Below are positions 51,153 through 58,948 of a stretch of 64,000 nucleotides of DNA, piece by piece. A program made the translations under genes and the position numbers. The stretch is taken from NCBI RefSeq assembly GCF_016793595.1, contig NZ_JAEULY010000023.1:1-64000 (forward strand). Direction: 5' to 3'. A model generated the notes under the pieces. It was not told the origin of the DNA. It worked only from the letters and a program-made list of their open reading frames with translations, and searched no databases. Position 1 is the first letter of the stretch. Each line of letters opens with the position of its first letter. Source of the DNA: Phreatobacter sp. (lineage in GTDB: Bacteria; Pseudomonadota; Alphaproteobacteria; Rhizobiales; Phreatobacteraceae).

Positions 51153-51890
51153 TCAGGCCGCCGCGGCGCAGATGTCGGCGTGATCGTCGAAGGCTTCCGT
51201 CATCCGCCGGGCCGCAAGCAGGTTCTCCGGGGTCAGAACCTCGTCGGTCGGCCCCCAGGCGATGGAGCGACGCGCCAGCAGCAGCGATTGCGGGAAGGCC
51301 TGACGGACCGTCTCCATGTCGTGCAATACCGCGACCACGGTCCGCTTCTCGGCGTTCCAGCGGCGGACGAGATCTAGGAGGTCGGCGCAGGTCTTGGCAT
51401 CGATGGCAGTGAACGGCTCGTCGAGGAGGATCAGCCGCGCGTCCTGCACGAGCAGGCGGGCGAACAGCATCCGCTGGAGCTGGCCGCCCGACAGCGTGCC
51501 GATGGGCCGCCGCTCGAAGCCGGTGAGCCCGACCGCCGCCAGCGCATGATCGACGGCCGCGCGGTCGCCCTTCGACAGGCCGCCGAACAGCCCGGTGCGT
51601 TTCCACAGGCCCATGGCGACGAGCTCCATCACCGTGATCGGGAAGGACCGGTCGATCTCGGCGGCCTGCGGCAGGTAGGCGACCGCGTGCCGGTCGGCGC
51701 GCGCGATCTCGATGGCGCCGCTCAAGGGGCTGATCGCGCCGGCGAGACCCTTCAGAAGGGTCGATTTGCCCGCGCCGTTCGGCCCGACGACGGCCAGCAT
51801 GGCGCCCTCCTCGATCGTGCCGTCGAGGTGATGCACGGCCGGGTGGCGGTCGTAGCCGAGGGTCAGGTTTCGGATGCGGACAGAGGACAT
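51153..51890 (-). CDS. znuC: zinc ABC transporter ATP-binding protein ZnuC (245 aa)
   Basis: ATPase of the zinc importer. Walker A is GPNGAGKSTLLKGL, the ABC signature is LSGGQLQRMLFARLL, Walker B is LILLDEP followed by FTAIDAKT, and the H-loop is in VVAVLHDMETV. Start 51890 (MSSVRIRNLTLGYDRHPAV) is chosen over 51917, which overlaps the small His-rich gene. It lies 7 bp after that gene and 10 bp before znuB, so all are one transcript. Confidence 0.94.
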   Translation of the reverse strand: MSSVRIRNLTLGYDRHPAVHHLDGTIEEGAMLAVVGPNGAGKSTLLKGLAGAISPLSGAIEIARADRHAVAYLPQAAEIDRSFPITVMELVAMGLWKRTGLFGGLSKGDRAAVDHALAAVGLTGFERRPIGTLSGGQLQRMLFARLLVQDARLILLDEPFTAIDAKTCADLLDLVRRWNAEKRTVVAVLHDMETVRQAFPQSLLLARRSIAWGPTDEVLTPENLLAARRMTEAFDDHADICAAAA

Positions 51891-51897
51891 GGGCGGC

Positions 51898-52128
51898 TCA
51901 GGCAATGGCCCAGGCAACGAGGCCCCAGAGCAGCACCGCGAGCCCGGCTGCGACGCCGAGGCGCGCCGGCGCGGACATCAGCATGGCCGAGGCCATGCGC
52001 GCGGGTGCGGGCCGGTCGTGGCCATGCGGGTGACCGTGATCGTGCAGGTGACCGTGATCATGCGGGTGACCGTGATCGTGCAGGTGACCGCGATGGTCCT
52101 GACCGGAGGCATGGGTGTGGGCGGACAC
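51898..52128 (-). CDS. small His-rich tail-anchored membrane protein, first gene of the zinc operon (76 aa)
   Basis: The first 37 residues contain 15 His in HxH repeats (GHLHDHGHPHDH and similar), encoded by an 18-nt tandem unit at about 52020-52095. A short linker MASAMLMSAPAR is followed by a single C-terminal helix LGVAAGLAVLLWGLVAWAIA that ends the protein. It starts at GTG 52128, only 31 bp after a Zur-like box, and ends 7 bp before znuC. I recognise no named family. A zinc-binding or zinc-buffering peptide at the membrane beside ZnuBC is the natural inference. The AT-poor weak RBS leaves the exact start uncertain. Confidence 0.72.
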   Translation of the reverse strand: MSAHTHASGQDHRGHLHDHGHPHDHGHLHDHGHPHGHDRPAPARMASAMLMSAPARLGVAAGLAVLLWGLVAWAIA

Positions 52129-52158
52129 GGATCGGCAATCCCGGGAAGCGAGCTGGCG

Positions 52159-52175
52159 ACGTTATAATATCACGC
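52159..52175. promoter_or_regulatory. Zur-like box at the zinc operon promoter
   Basis: ACGTTATAATATCACGC matches the core ATGTTATANTATAACAT at 12 of 16 defined positions, with the central GTTATAATAT intact. It lies 31-47 bp before the GTG of the first gene of the operon and about 95 bp before the divergent hydrolase. Repression by zinc-loaded Zur is inferred. Confidence 0.68.
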
Positions 52176-52269
52176 GCGTTTCGTCCATCGCGGATCATCC
52201 GGCCGTGACGCGCGCCGCGATGGCGGTTAATCTCGCGTCCATGGAATGCCGCGCAGGACCGACCCAACC

Positions 52270-53232
52270 ATGACGCCCGACATACTCGGCGGCGACTGGG
52301 TTGCGCACGCCATTCCGCTTCGTCCCGACGAAGAGGGCGAGGTTGTCGCCACTCTCGTCCATCGGGCGGGTGCTCCACGGGCGCGGCGCGCCGTCCTCTA
52401 CGTGCACGGCTTCGTCGACTACTTCTTTCAGACGCACCTGGCCGCGCACTGGGAAGGGCTCGGCTTCGACTTCTACGCGCTGGACCTGCGCAAATATGGC
52501 CGCTCGCTGCGGCCGCGCCAGACGCCGAATTTCTGCACGGACCTTGCCGTTTATGACGAGGAACTGGACGCGGCCGCTCAGATCATCCGCGCGGGGCATG
52601 GTCACGACGTGCTGGTGCTGATGGGCCATTCCACCGGCGGACTGATCACCAGCCTGTGGGCCAGCCGCCAGCGCGGCAAAGGCACCGTTCAGGCGCTGGT
52701 GCTGAACAGCCCCTGGTTCGACCTCGCGGGCAACTGGTTCCTGCGCGGCCCCATGACGGCCGCCATCGACCGTGTTGGCGTCCTGGCGCCGAAGCTCGCC
52801 ATCAACGGCCTCGACAAGCACTATGGCCGCAGTCTGCACCGTTCGACCGGCGGCGAATGGGACTACAGCCTCGACTGGAAGCCCATCGACGGCTTTCCGG
52901 TCGTGCTTGGCTGGCTGCGGGCGATCCGGCGGGGACACGCCGAACTCGCACGCGGTCTTGCCATGGACTGCCCGGCGCTGGTCTGCTGTTCGGCGCTCAG
53001 CGGACCGAACCACCGCGCCCACGAGGCGATCCTGCGAACCGACAGCGTGCTGGATGTCGGGCAGATCGCCGGGCGGGCTCATCTGCTTGGGGCGGATGTC
53101 ACCATCCGGCGCATCGCCGACGGTATCCACGATCTGGCGCTGTCGCCGGAACCCGCCCGCGGCAGGTTCTTCGCGGCGGTTGCCGAATGGGTGCAGGCAA
53201 GGTTGCCGGCTGCCGCGAACGGCGCGGCCTAG
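52270..53232 (+). CDS. alpha/beta hydrolase, serine-lipase-like (320 aa)
   Basis: Alpha/beta hydrolase with oxyanion region LYVHGFVDYFFQTHLA, ALDLRKYGRSL, the nucleophile elbow GHSTGG (Ser about 121) and a His near RIADGIHDLALSPEPARG. It resembles monoacylglycerol-lipase-like or lysophospholipase-type hydrolases. No signal peptide, so probably cytoplasmic. ATG 52270 is chosen (AGGACC upstream); ATG 52246 is an alternative. It is divergent from the zinc operon and overlaps the convergent methyltransferase by 4 bp. Substrate unknown. Confidence 0.87.
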   Translation: MTPDILGGDWVAHAIPLRPDEEGEVVATLVHRAGAPRARRAVLYVHGFVDYFFQTHLAAHWEGLGFDFYALDLRKYGRSLRPRQTPNFCTDLAVYDEELDAAAQIIRAGHGHDVLVLMGHSTGGLITSLWASRQRGKGTVQALVLNSPWFDLAGNWFLRGPMTAAIDRVGVLAPKLAINGLDKHYGRSLHRSTGGEWDYSLDWKPIDGFPVVLGWLRAIRRGHAELARGLAMDCPALVCCSALSGPNHRAHEAILRTDSVLDVGQIAGRAHLLGADVTIRRIADGIHDLALSPEPARGRFFAAVAEWVQARLPAAANGAA

Positions 53233-54173
53233 GACGCCGGCAGCACCGCCTCGCAGATCGCTGCGATGTGCCGCTCGTCGGTGCCGCAGCAACCGCCGAG
53301 CACATGCACGTTCGGCATCAGTCGCGCGAGCTCGGAATAACGACGGCCAAGGTCTGCGGGATCGCCGGCGTCCAGTTCGGTGGCCTCGTCGAGTTCTGCA
53401 TGGCTCCGCGTCGAGGCATTGGCCCGGATACCGCCGATGCGCTGGAACCACGCGGCCTTCGGGTCGAGGGCCCGCTCGAAATGGGTCGGGTGGGCGCAGT
53501 TGATCAGGTAATAGGCCGGATAGGCACCGGTCGCCTGATCGACAGCGTCGATCGCGGCGCCCAGCGTCGTGCCGTCGGGCAGCCGGCCGTCGGTTTCCAC
53601 CGTGAAGGCAATGGCGGCCGGCATGCGCGCCGAATGGGCCGCCCGCGTGATGCCGAGCGCCTCGTTCACCGTGTTGAGGGTATAGGCCGTGACCATGTCG
53701 GCCTGCGTCCCGGCGAAATCGGCGATCTGGGCGCGGTGGTAGTCCTCAGCCTCGCCGGCTTCCATCCGGCCGGCCTTGTAACCGTCGCCGCGCGGCCCGA
53801 TCGCGCCGCTGATCACGCAAGGGGTGTCCGCCGTCTCGTATTCCTCGCGCAATTCCAGCGCGAGCCCGACACTGTCCTCATTGATCCGCTTGAGCCCCGC
53901 GCGGTCATAGCCGAGCTTGTCGCCCCAATCCGGATTGGCCCGCCAGGTCGGCGTATCGAGCACGAAGCCAGCCCCGCGCGCCTGCGCGATCTTGAGATGG
54001 CGGCGGAAATAGGCCTTCAGCCGGCGCCGTCCCTCCTCGCTCGCAACCAGAACGAAGGCGGCGAAATGCGGCAGATCCACTCCGTCCCGGAAGATCAGGG
54101 TCGTTTCCAGCCCGCCATCGGCAACGAGCGTCTTGCCATGAAGCTGCGGCATGTGAATGCGGTACTTCGCCAT
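53229..54173 (-). CDS. homocysteine S-methyltransferase family protein (314 aa)
   Basis: Zinc-dependent methyl-transfer barrel of the MmuM/BHMT family. The N-terminal LVADGGLETTLIFRDGVDLP is the family opening. The zinc Cys residues lie in LINCAHPTHFERAL and in GGCCGTDERHIAAIC. It likely moves a methyl group from S-methylmethionine or a betaine to homocysteine, giving methionine; the donor is not evident. Length is normal. It lies between the hydrolase and the sciP terminator. Confidence 0.93.
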   Translation of the reverse strand: MAKYRIHMPQLHGKTLVADGGLETTLIFRDGVDLPHFAAFVLVASEEGRRRLKAYFRRHLKIAQARGAGFVLDTPTWRANPDWGDKLGYDRAGLKRINEDSVGLALELREEYETADTPCVISGAIGPRGDGYKAGRMEAGEAEDYHRAQIADFAGTQADMVTAYTLNTVNEALGITRAAHSARMPAAIAFTVETDGRLPDGTTLGAAIDAVDQATGAYPAYYLINCAHPTHFERALDPKAAWFQRIGGIRANASTRSHAELDEATELDAGDPADLGRRYSELARLMPNVHVLGGCCGTDERHIAAICEAVLPAS

Positions 54174-54275
54174 GGCGGCCTCCGCGCTGCACGCGCCGTT
54201 CCCAGATCCGGCAGCCCGCCTTCATACCATGTCGCGGCCGGGATTTCAGGCCGCGCCCGCCTTCGCCCGCCAACG

Positions 54276-54315
54276 CAAGAAAGCGCCGGACCCATCGGGT
54301 GCCGGCGCTTTCTTG
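54276..54315 (-). terminator. intrinsic terminator after sciP
   Basis: A perfect 14-bp stem CAAGAAAGCGCCGG / CCGGCGCTTTCTTG with an inner CCC-ATC-GGG hairpin, 17 bp after the sciP stop. The T-rich right arm on either strand suits termination. Confidence 0.85.
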
Positions 54316-54331
54316 AAGCAGTCGGTCAGAC

Positions 54332-54607
54332 TTACTGACGATATTGCTGGATGCGCGTGGTGCGCAGGCCGGCGAGGCCGTGACGGTCGATGGAAGCCTG
54401 CCAGTTGAGGAATTCTTCGACGGTGAGCGTGTAGCGCTTGCAGGCTTCTTCGAGGCTCAGCAGCCCGCCGCGTACGGCTGCCACGACCTCGGCTTTGCGC
54501 CGGATCACCCAACGATGGGTATCGGGCGGGGGGAGATCAGCGATCGTCAGCGGACTGCCGTCCGGCCCGATCACATATTTCACCCTGGGACGCATGGGCT
54601 CGGTCAT
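54332..54607 (-). CDS. sciP: CtrA inhibitor SciP, DUF1153 family (91 aa)
   Basis: Small helix-turn-helix protein that binds CtrA and blocks transcription of CtrA-activated genes in the alphaproteobacterial cell cycle. The sequence is highly characteristic: RPRVKYVIGPDGSPLTIADL, RWVIRRKAEVVAAVRGGLLS, EEACKRYTLTVEEFLNWQAS and RHGLAGLRTTRIQQYRQ. Start 54607 (MTEPMRPRVKY) is chosen over 54640. A CtrA-like half-perfect box lies 62-76 bp upstream. It precedes the flagellar flgD-fliK genes on the same strand side, in line with its role in motility timing. Confidence 0.95.
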   Translation of the reverse strand: MTEPMRPRVKYVIGPDGSPLTIADLPPPDTHRWVIRRKAEVVAAVRGGLLSLEEACKRYTLTVEEFLNWQASIDRHGLAGLRTTRIQQYRQ

Positions 54608-54668
54608 TCTCACTCTCACACAACGCACGCGACTGACCACGTCTGAAGCGAAGAGTACCGGCAGGGTG

Positions 54669-54683
54669 TTAAATTTGGCCTAA
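54669..54683. promoter_or_regulatory. CtrA-like binding site upstream of sciP
   Basis: TTAA-N7-CTAA matches the CtrA consensus TTAA-N7-TTAA at 7 of 8 positions, 62-76 bp before the sciP start. CtrA activates sciP in Caulobacter, so the site fits a known feedback. Confidence 0.6.
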
Positions 54684-54795
54684 ATGGGAATCGACAAAGA
54701 AACTCAACGTTTTCGTTGATCGATTCCGCACGGGACATGCGGAAAACCCACGTTTCGGGAGTGGATGGAATACCGTCCACGATCCGCTCCGCCGG

Positions 54796-55449
54796 TCAGA
54801 GTGCGATGCCGGTAAGCCGTGCGATGGGGATGTTGAGGGTACCGACCGTGACGCGCGGCGTGCCGGTCGACATATCGACGGCGGAGACGGTTCCCGTGTG
54901 GTTGACCGCCACCTGCGCGGCTGTGCTGCCGGTGCCCCGATAGAGTTCGAGCGTATAGGGCTGGGTGCCGAGCGGCTTGCCGTCGCTGCGCTTGCCGTCC
55001 CAAGTGTATTCCTGCGCCTGGTTGGCCGTCAGCGAGGCCGTCGTCTCCTTGACGAGATTGCCCTCGGAATCGCGAATGCGAACCGTGTACTGGCCGCTTG
55101 CCGTCGGCGTGAAGGTCCAGGTCGCGCCCGTGCCGGCCGGCGAAACCGTGCTGGCGTCATAGGTGACCTTCTTGCCGAGATAGCCGAGCGAGGCCGTGGT
55201 CTGGTTGCCGGCGAACGCCGCGGCCATGGCATCGAGCTTGGAGTTCGTGGCGATCTGCTGTTCGACCTGCGAATACTGCACCAGCTGCTGGGTGAACTGG
55301 TTGGCATCCATCGGCTGGGTCGGATCCTGGTTCTTCAGCTGCGTCGTCAGCAGCTGCAGGAACGTGTCGAAATTGTTCGACAGCCGCGCCTGCGCAGTCG
55401 AAGTCGTCGCGGTGGCGGGATTGCGCGAAACAGCGGAGGTCGTGGCCAT
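54796..55449 (-). CDS. flgD: flagellar hook assembly (capping) protein FlgD (217 aa)
   Basis: Hook-cap scaffold required for FlgE assembly. The conserved N-terminus is NNFDTFLQLLTTQLKNQDPT with QPMDANQFTQQLVQYSQVEQ. The C-terminal part has tudor and FnIII-like strands, for example YTVRIRDSEGNLVKET and YTWDGKRSDGKPLGTQPYTL. It begins 9 bp after fliK on the same strand. Other flagellar genes are outside the window. Length is normal. Confidence 0.95.
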   Translation of the reverse strand: MATTSAVSRNPATATTSTAQARLSNNFDTFLQLLTTQLKNQDPTQPMDANQFTQQLVQYSQVEQQIATNSKLDAMAAAFAGNQTTASLGYLGKKVTYDASTVSPAGTGATWTFTPTASGQYTVRIRDSEGNLVKETTASLTANQAQEYTWDGKRSDGKPLGTQPYTLELYRGTGSTAAQVAVNHTGTVSAVDMSTGTPRVTVGTLNIPIARLTGIAL

Positions 55450-55458
55450 GGCTTCCCC

Positions 55459-56841
55459 CTAGATCCGGATGTCGATGCCGCCGCGCGCCGCGGCAAGGCG
55501 TGAATAGGTTGCGGCATTCGCCGCAAGGGTCGCGGTCGCATCGGGGTCCTCGACAGCCGCCTGCCAGGTGCGGGCCGGTCGGTCGCCCTGGCCCTGACGG
55601 TCGTTGCCGCCCTGGTCCTTCAGCGAGAATTCGATGCTGCCTTCGGTCGTCTCCAGGCCGGCCTGGGCCAGCGTGCGTTCGAGATTGCGTTGGTCGCGCT
55701 GCAAGAGGTCCAGCGTCTCCTGCTTCTCGACCACCATGCGCGACTTCACCCGCCCCTCGCGATCGAGGGTCATCTGCACCTCGATGCGGCCGAGCTCCGG
55801 CGGATCGAGCTTGATGTCGAAACGGGTCGAGCCGGTCGAGGCGCGCGCCGCGATGGTGACGGCCAGCGCATGGACCGGGACGACCGAGCCGGCGGCCTGC
55901 GTCTGCGCCGCCACCTTCTGCGCCACCTCATGGGCGAAGGAGAACGGGCTTGCCGAGGCCGGCGCCTGGGCCGGCGGCGGCGCTGTCTCCGCCGCTGGAG
56001 CTGCAGCCTGCTGCTGCGGAGCCGGCGCCTCGGGGCGCGCCTCCGCACGAACGTCGGCCCGCATCTCCGGGCGCGCCTCGGCCTTCGCCGCGGCCTTCAC
56101 CTCGGGCTGTGGTTCAGGCGCGGCGGCGACGGCTTCCGGTGCGGGCGCGGTCGGCGGAGTGGCCGCCGGCGCGGTCGCCGAAGCCGAAGGCTTGGCGGTG
56201 GCCGGCTGGGCGACAGTGGCCTGCTCGGCGGCGGGAGGTGCTGCCTGCGCGTCCATCGGCTGAGCCGCCACGGGCGCCGGAGCGGCGGCAGCCGCAACGG
56301 GCTGAGGGATCTCGGCCTCGGTCGGCGCCACCGGCGTTGCCTCGGCGGTTGCCACGGCAGGCGCGGCGGTCTGGACCGGCGCCGGCGGGGCCTGTTGCGC
56401 CGCCTGCTGCACCGCCGCGGCTTGATCGCCCTCGGCGGGCTTTGTTTCCACGGGCTTTGCCGCATCCGTCGCGACACTGGCGTCCGTGGGCACCACGGGC
56501 TTGTCGGAGCCCGCCGTCGCCTCGGCCATCGCATCGTCATCGGCGACCGGCTTGTCGTCGGAGAGACGGCGCGAAACCGCGCTGTCGGTGGTGGCACTGA
56601 TCGCTTCGGGCTGGGCCGTCGAGCGGCGCTGCTGCCGGCTGCGCGCGATCCGGCTGTCCTGCTCGGCCTCGCCAAGGGTGCGCTGCTGCTCGTCGAGCGC
56701 CTCCGCGAAGGCCGATGTCGCGCCGCCCTCCCGCGAGGACCGTGCACGCTGCGCGCTGTCGCCCGTGCGGACGCCCTGCGATGAACCTGTTGCCGTCGTC
56801 GACGATGCCGCCACGGTATGCCCCACCCGGCCTGAAAACAT
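55459..56841 (-). CDS. fliK: flagellar hook-length control protein FliK (460 aa)
   Basis: Molecular ruler that sets hook length and switches export specificity. A long Ala/Pro/Glu-rich disordered N-terminal region (roughly residues 1-320) is followed by the conserved FliK C-terminal domain: STRFDIKLDPPELGRIEVQM, TLDREGRVKSRMVVEKQETL and LERTLAQAGLETTEGSIEFS. Start ATG 56841 is chosen; the frame continues to TTG 56895 but that start is weak. It is followed by flgD, 9 bp away. The low-complexity region is usual for FliK and codon use there is Ala/Pro biased. Confidence 0.9.
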   Translation of the reverse strand: MFSGRVGHTVAASSTTATGSSQGVRTGDSAQRARSSREGGATSAFAEALDEQQRTLGEAEQDSRIARSRQQRRSTAQPEAISATTDSAVSRRLSDDKPVADDDAMAEATAGSDKPVVPTDASVATDAAKPVETKPAEGDQAAAVQQAAQQAPPAPVQTAAPAVATAEATPVAPTEAEIPQPVAAAAAPAPVAAQPMDAQAAPPAAEQATVAQPATAKPSASATAPAATPPTAPAPEAVAAAPEPQPEVKAAAKAEARPEMRADVRAEARPEAPAPQQQAAAPAAETAPPPAQAPASASPFSFAHEVAQKVAAQTQAAGSVVPVHALAVTIAARASTGSTRFDIKLDPPELGRIEVQMTLDREGRVKSRMVVEKQETLDLLQRDQRNLERTLAQAGLETTEGSIEFSLKDQGGNDRQGQGDRPARTWQAAVEDPDATATLAANAATYSRLAAARGGIDIRI

Positions 56842-56856
56842 GACCGGAATGGCATC

Positions 56857-56872
56857 AGCAAACCCCGGGCCA
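56857..56872 (-). promoter_or_regulatory. sigma-54-like promoter before fliK
   Basis: Minus strand TGGCCCG-GGGT-TTGCT matches the -24/-12 consensus TGGCACG-N4-TTGCW except for one base. The -12 GC lies only about 17 nt before the ATG, leaving a very short leader, and such motifs arise by chance in GC-rich DNA. Confidence 0.3.
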
Positions 56873-57026
56873 GTGCAAAAACGAAGAAAAGACAAGTCAT
56901 TTCAAAGGAGAGGCTCGCGATCCACGGGACGGTCGCGCGGCAGCCCCTGCCGGCGCGGCACAATTTGCCGGGTCTCATTCAAACGGTTAGACCATGGGGA
57001 CGACCACGAGGATGGGGTATCGCGAC

Positions 57027-58283
57027 ATGCTTCTCGGCTGCATCGCCGACGATTTCACCGGCGCGAGCGACCTCGCCAACACCCTCGCCAAGGGCGGCAT
57101 GGCGACCATGCAGTTCGTCGGCATTCCCGATGGCGCGGCGCCGCCCGACTGCGAAGCCGGCGTCGTCGCGCTGAAGAGCCGCACCATTCCGCCAGCCGAG
57201 GCCGTGGCGCAGTCGCTCGCCGCCTGCGAATGGCTGCTGGCGCAAGGGGCGCGGCAGATCCTGTTCAAATATTGCTCGACCTTCGATTCCACCAAACAGG
57301 GCAATATCGGCCCCGTGGCCGAGGCGCTGATCGAGCGGCTCGGCGCCGATGTCGCTGTCGTCTGCCCGGTTTTCCCGGCCACGGGCCGGACGCTGTTCAT
57401 GGGCCATCTCTTCGTCAACGGCGTGCTGCTCAGCGAGAGCGGCATGCAGAACCATCCGCTCACCCCGATGACCGATCCCGACATCCGTCGCTGGCTTGGC
57501 CATCAGACCAGGGGCGAGGTCGGGCTGGTGCCCTTCTCGGTGGTCCGACAGGGTTTCGACGCCATCGGTCTTGCCCTTGCCGATGAGGCGAAAGCCGGCC
57601 GCCGGCTGGCCGTGATCGACGCGGTCGCCGACGACGACCTGCTCGCCATCGGCGGCGCGCTCGGCGAGGCGAAGCTGGTCACCGGCGGTTCCGGCATCGC
57701 GCTCGGCCTGCCCGAGAACTTCCGCAAGAAGGGCCTGCTGACGGGCCGCGGCACCAGCTTCACGAAAGGGCGCGGCGGCGCGGCCGTCCTGTCCGGCTCC
57801 TGCTCGAACCAGTCCCGCGCGCAGGTGAAAGCCTATACGGCGAAGCACCCCGGCCTCGCGGTCATGCCCGACGACGTCGTCAGCGGCGCGATGACGGCGA
57901 AGGCCGCCTTCGAGCATGTGATGCAGCGCATCGGCCACGCGCCGATGGTCTATTCCTCCGCCGATCCCGCCGAAGTGAGGGCGGCGCAGGAGCGTCACGG
58001 CAAGGCGGAGGTGGCCGAGGCCATCGAGGGCTTCTTCGGGGAGCTCGCGGTGATGCTCGTCGATGCCGGCGTCGCCCGTCTCGTGGTCGGCGGCGGCGAG
58101 ACGTCCGGCGCCGTGGTGACCGCGCTGGAAGTCAACCGCTTCCATATCGGGCCGGAAATCGATCCGGGCGTGCCGGCGCTCGCGGCGGAAGGCCCCCGGC
58201 CGATCCGCCTCGCGCTCAAGAGCGGCAATTTCGGCGCGCTGGATTTCTACGAGAAGGCGCTCGCCGCGCTGGGCACGTCATGA
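57027..58283 (+). CDS. otnK: 3-oxo-tetronate kinase OtnK (DUF1537 family, 418 aa)
   Basis: Two-domain sugar-acid kinase that phosphorylates 3-oxo-tetronate at O4. The N-terminal DUF1537 domain has IADDFTGASDLANTLAKGG and KYCSTFDSTKQGNIGPVAEA, and the C-terminal nucleotide-binding part has VLSGSCSNQSRAQVKAY and RLVVGGGETSGAVVTALEV. The order otnK-otnC-hyi matches known tetronate loci. Start 57027 (MLLGCIADDFTGASDLA) is the family N-terminus; ATG 56994 or 57012 are alternatives. Stop and otnC start overlap (ATGA). Confidence 0.93.
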   Translation: MLLGCIADDFTGASDLANTLAKGGMATMQFVGIPDGAAPPDCEAGVVALKSRTIPPAEAVAQSLAACEWLLAQGARQILFKYCSTFDSTKQGNIGPVAEALIERLGADVAVVCPVFPATGRTLFMGHLFVNGVLLSESGMQNHPLTPMTDPDIRRWLGHQTRGEVGLVPFSVVRQGFDAIGLALADEAKAGRRLAVIDAVADDDLLAIGGALGEAKLVTGGSGIALGLPENFRKKGLLTGRGTSFTKGRGGAAVLSGSCSNQSRAQVKAYTAKHPGLAVMPDDVVSGAMTAKAAFEHVMQRIGHAPMVYSSADPAEVRAAQERHGKAEVAEAIEGFFGELAVMLVDAGVARLVVGGGETSGAVVTALEVNRFHIGPEIDPGVPALAAEGPRPIRLALKSGNFGALDFYEKALAALGTS

Positions 58284-58939
58284 ATGGCGGGACCATGACC
58301 GACGAGGAAAGCCGAGCCCGCGCGGACCTCGTCCGCTGGGGCAAGTCGCTGTTCGACCGTGGGCTGACGCCGGGCTCGTCCGGCAACCTGAGCGTCCGGC
58401 TGGCGGACAGCTACCTGTTCACGCCGACCAATTCCTGCCTCGGCTTTCTCGACGCGGCACGCCTGTCGAAGCTCGACGCGGCCGGCAACCATATCGGCGG
58501 CGATCCGCCGACCAAGGAACTGCCGCTGCATTTCGCCTTCTATGAGTCGCGCCCGACCGCCCGGGCCGTGGTGCATCTCCATTCGACGCATGCCACCGCC
58601 CTCTCCTGCCTCGCCGATACCGACCCGGAGGATGCCATTCCGCCGATCACCCCCTATGTCGTGATGCGTGTCGGGAAAGTGCCGGTGGTCGCCTATACGC
58701 GACCCGGTTCGCCAGAGGTCGCGCCGCTGATCCGGGCCAGGGCGCCGCGACATCCGGCGATCCTGCTCGGCAATCACGGCCCCGTGGTCGCGGGCGCGAG
58801 CCTCGAGGCCGCCGTCTTCGCCATGGAGGAACTGGAGGAGACCGCGCGCCTCGTCATGATGACGCGCGGCATGGCGATCCGGCCGCTGGGCGCGGCCGAG
58901 ATCGCGGATCTGGAGGCAACCTTCAGACTGAAGGAATAG
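58280..58939 (+). CDS. otnC: 3-oxo-tetronate 4-phosphate decarboxylase OtnC (class II aldolase family, 219 aa)
   Basis: Class II aldolase/adducin-fold enzyme that decarboxylates 3-oxo-tetronate 4-phosphate to dihydroxyacetone phosphate. It has GLTPGSSGNLSVRLADSYLF, metal His residues in VVHLHSTHATALSCL, and LLGNHGPVVAGASLEAA. Start 58280 overlaps the otnK stop, so the two enzymes are coupled. Length is normal for OtnC. No tetronate dehydrogenase or transporter adjoins in this window. Confidence 0.94.
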   Translation: MNGGTMTDEESRARADLVRWGKSLFDRGLTPGSSGNLSVRLADSYLFTPTNSCLGFLDAARLSKLDAAGNHIGGDPPTKELPLHFAFYESRPTARAVVHLHSTHATALSCLADTDPEDAIPPITPYVVMRVGKVPVVAYTRPGSPEVAPLIRARAPRHPAILLGNHGPVVAGASLEAAVFAMEELEETARLVMMTRGMAIRPLGAAEIADLEATFRLKE

Positions 58940-58948
58940 GAAGTGGCG

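Noticed and set aside
52015..52095. 18-nt tandem repeat, considered as iteron or CRISPR-like
   Set aside because: The unit is a multiple of three in frame with the His-rich protein and no replication or cas gene lies near.
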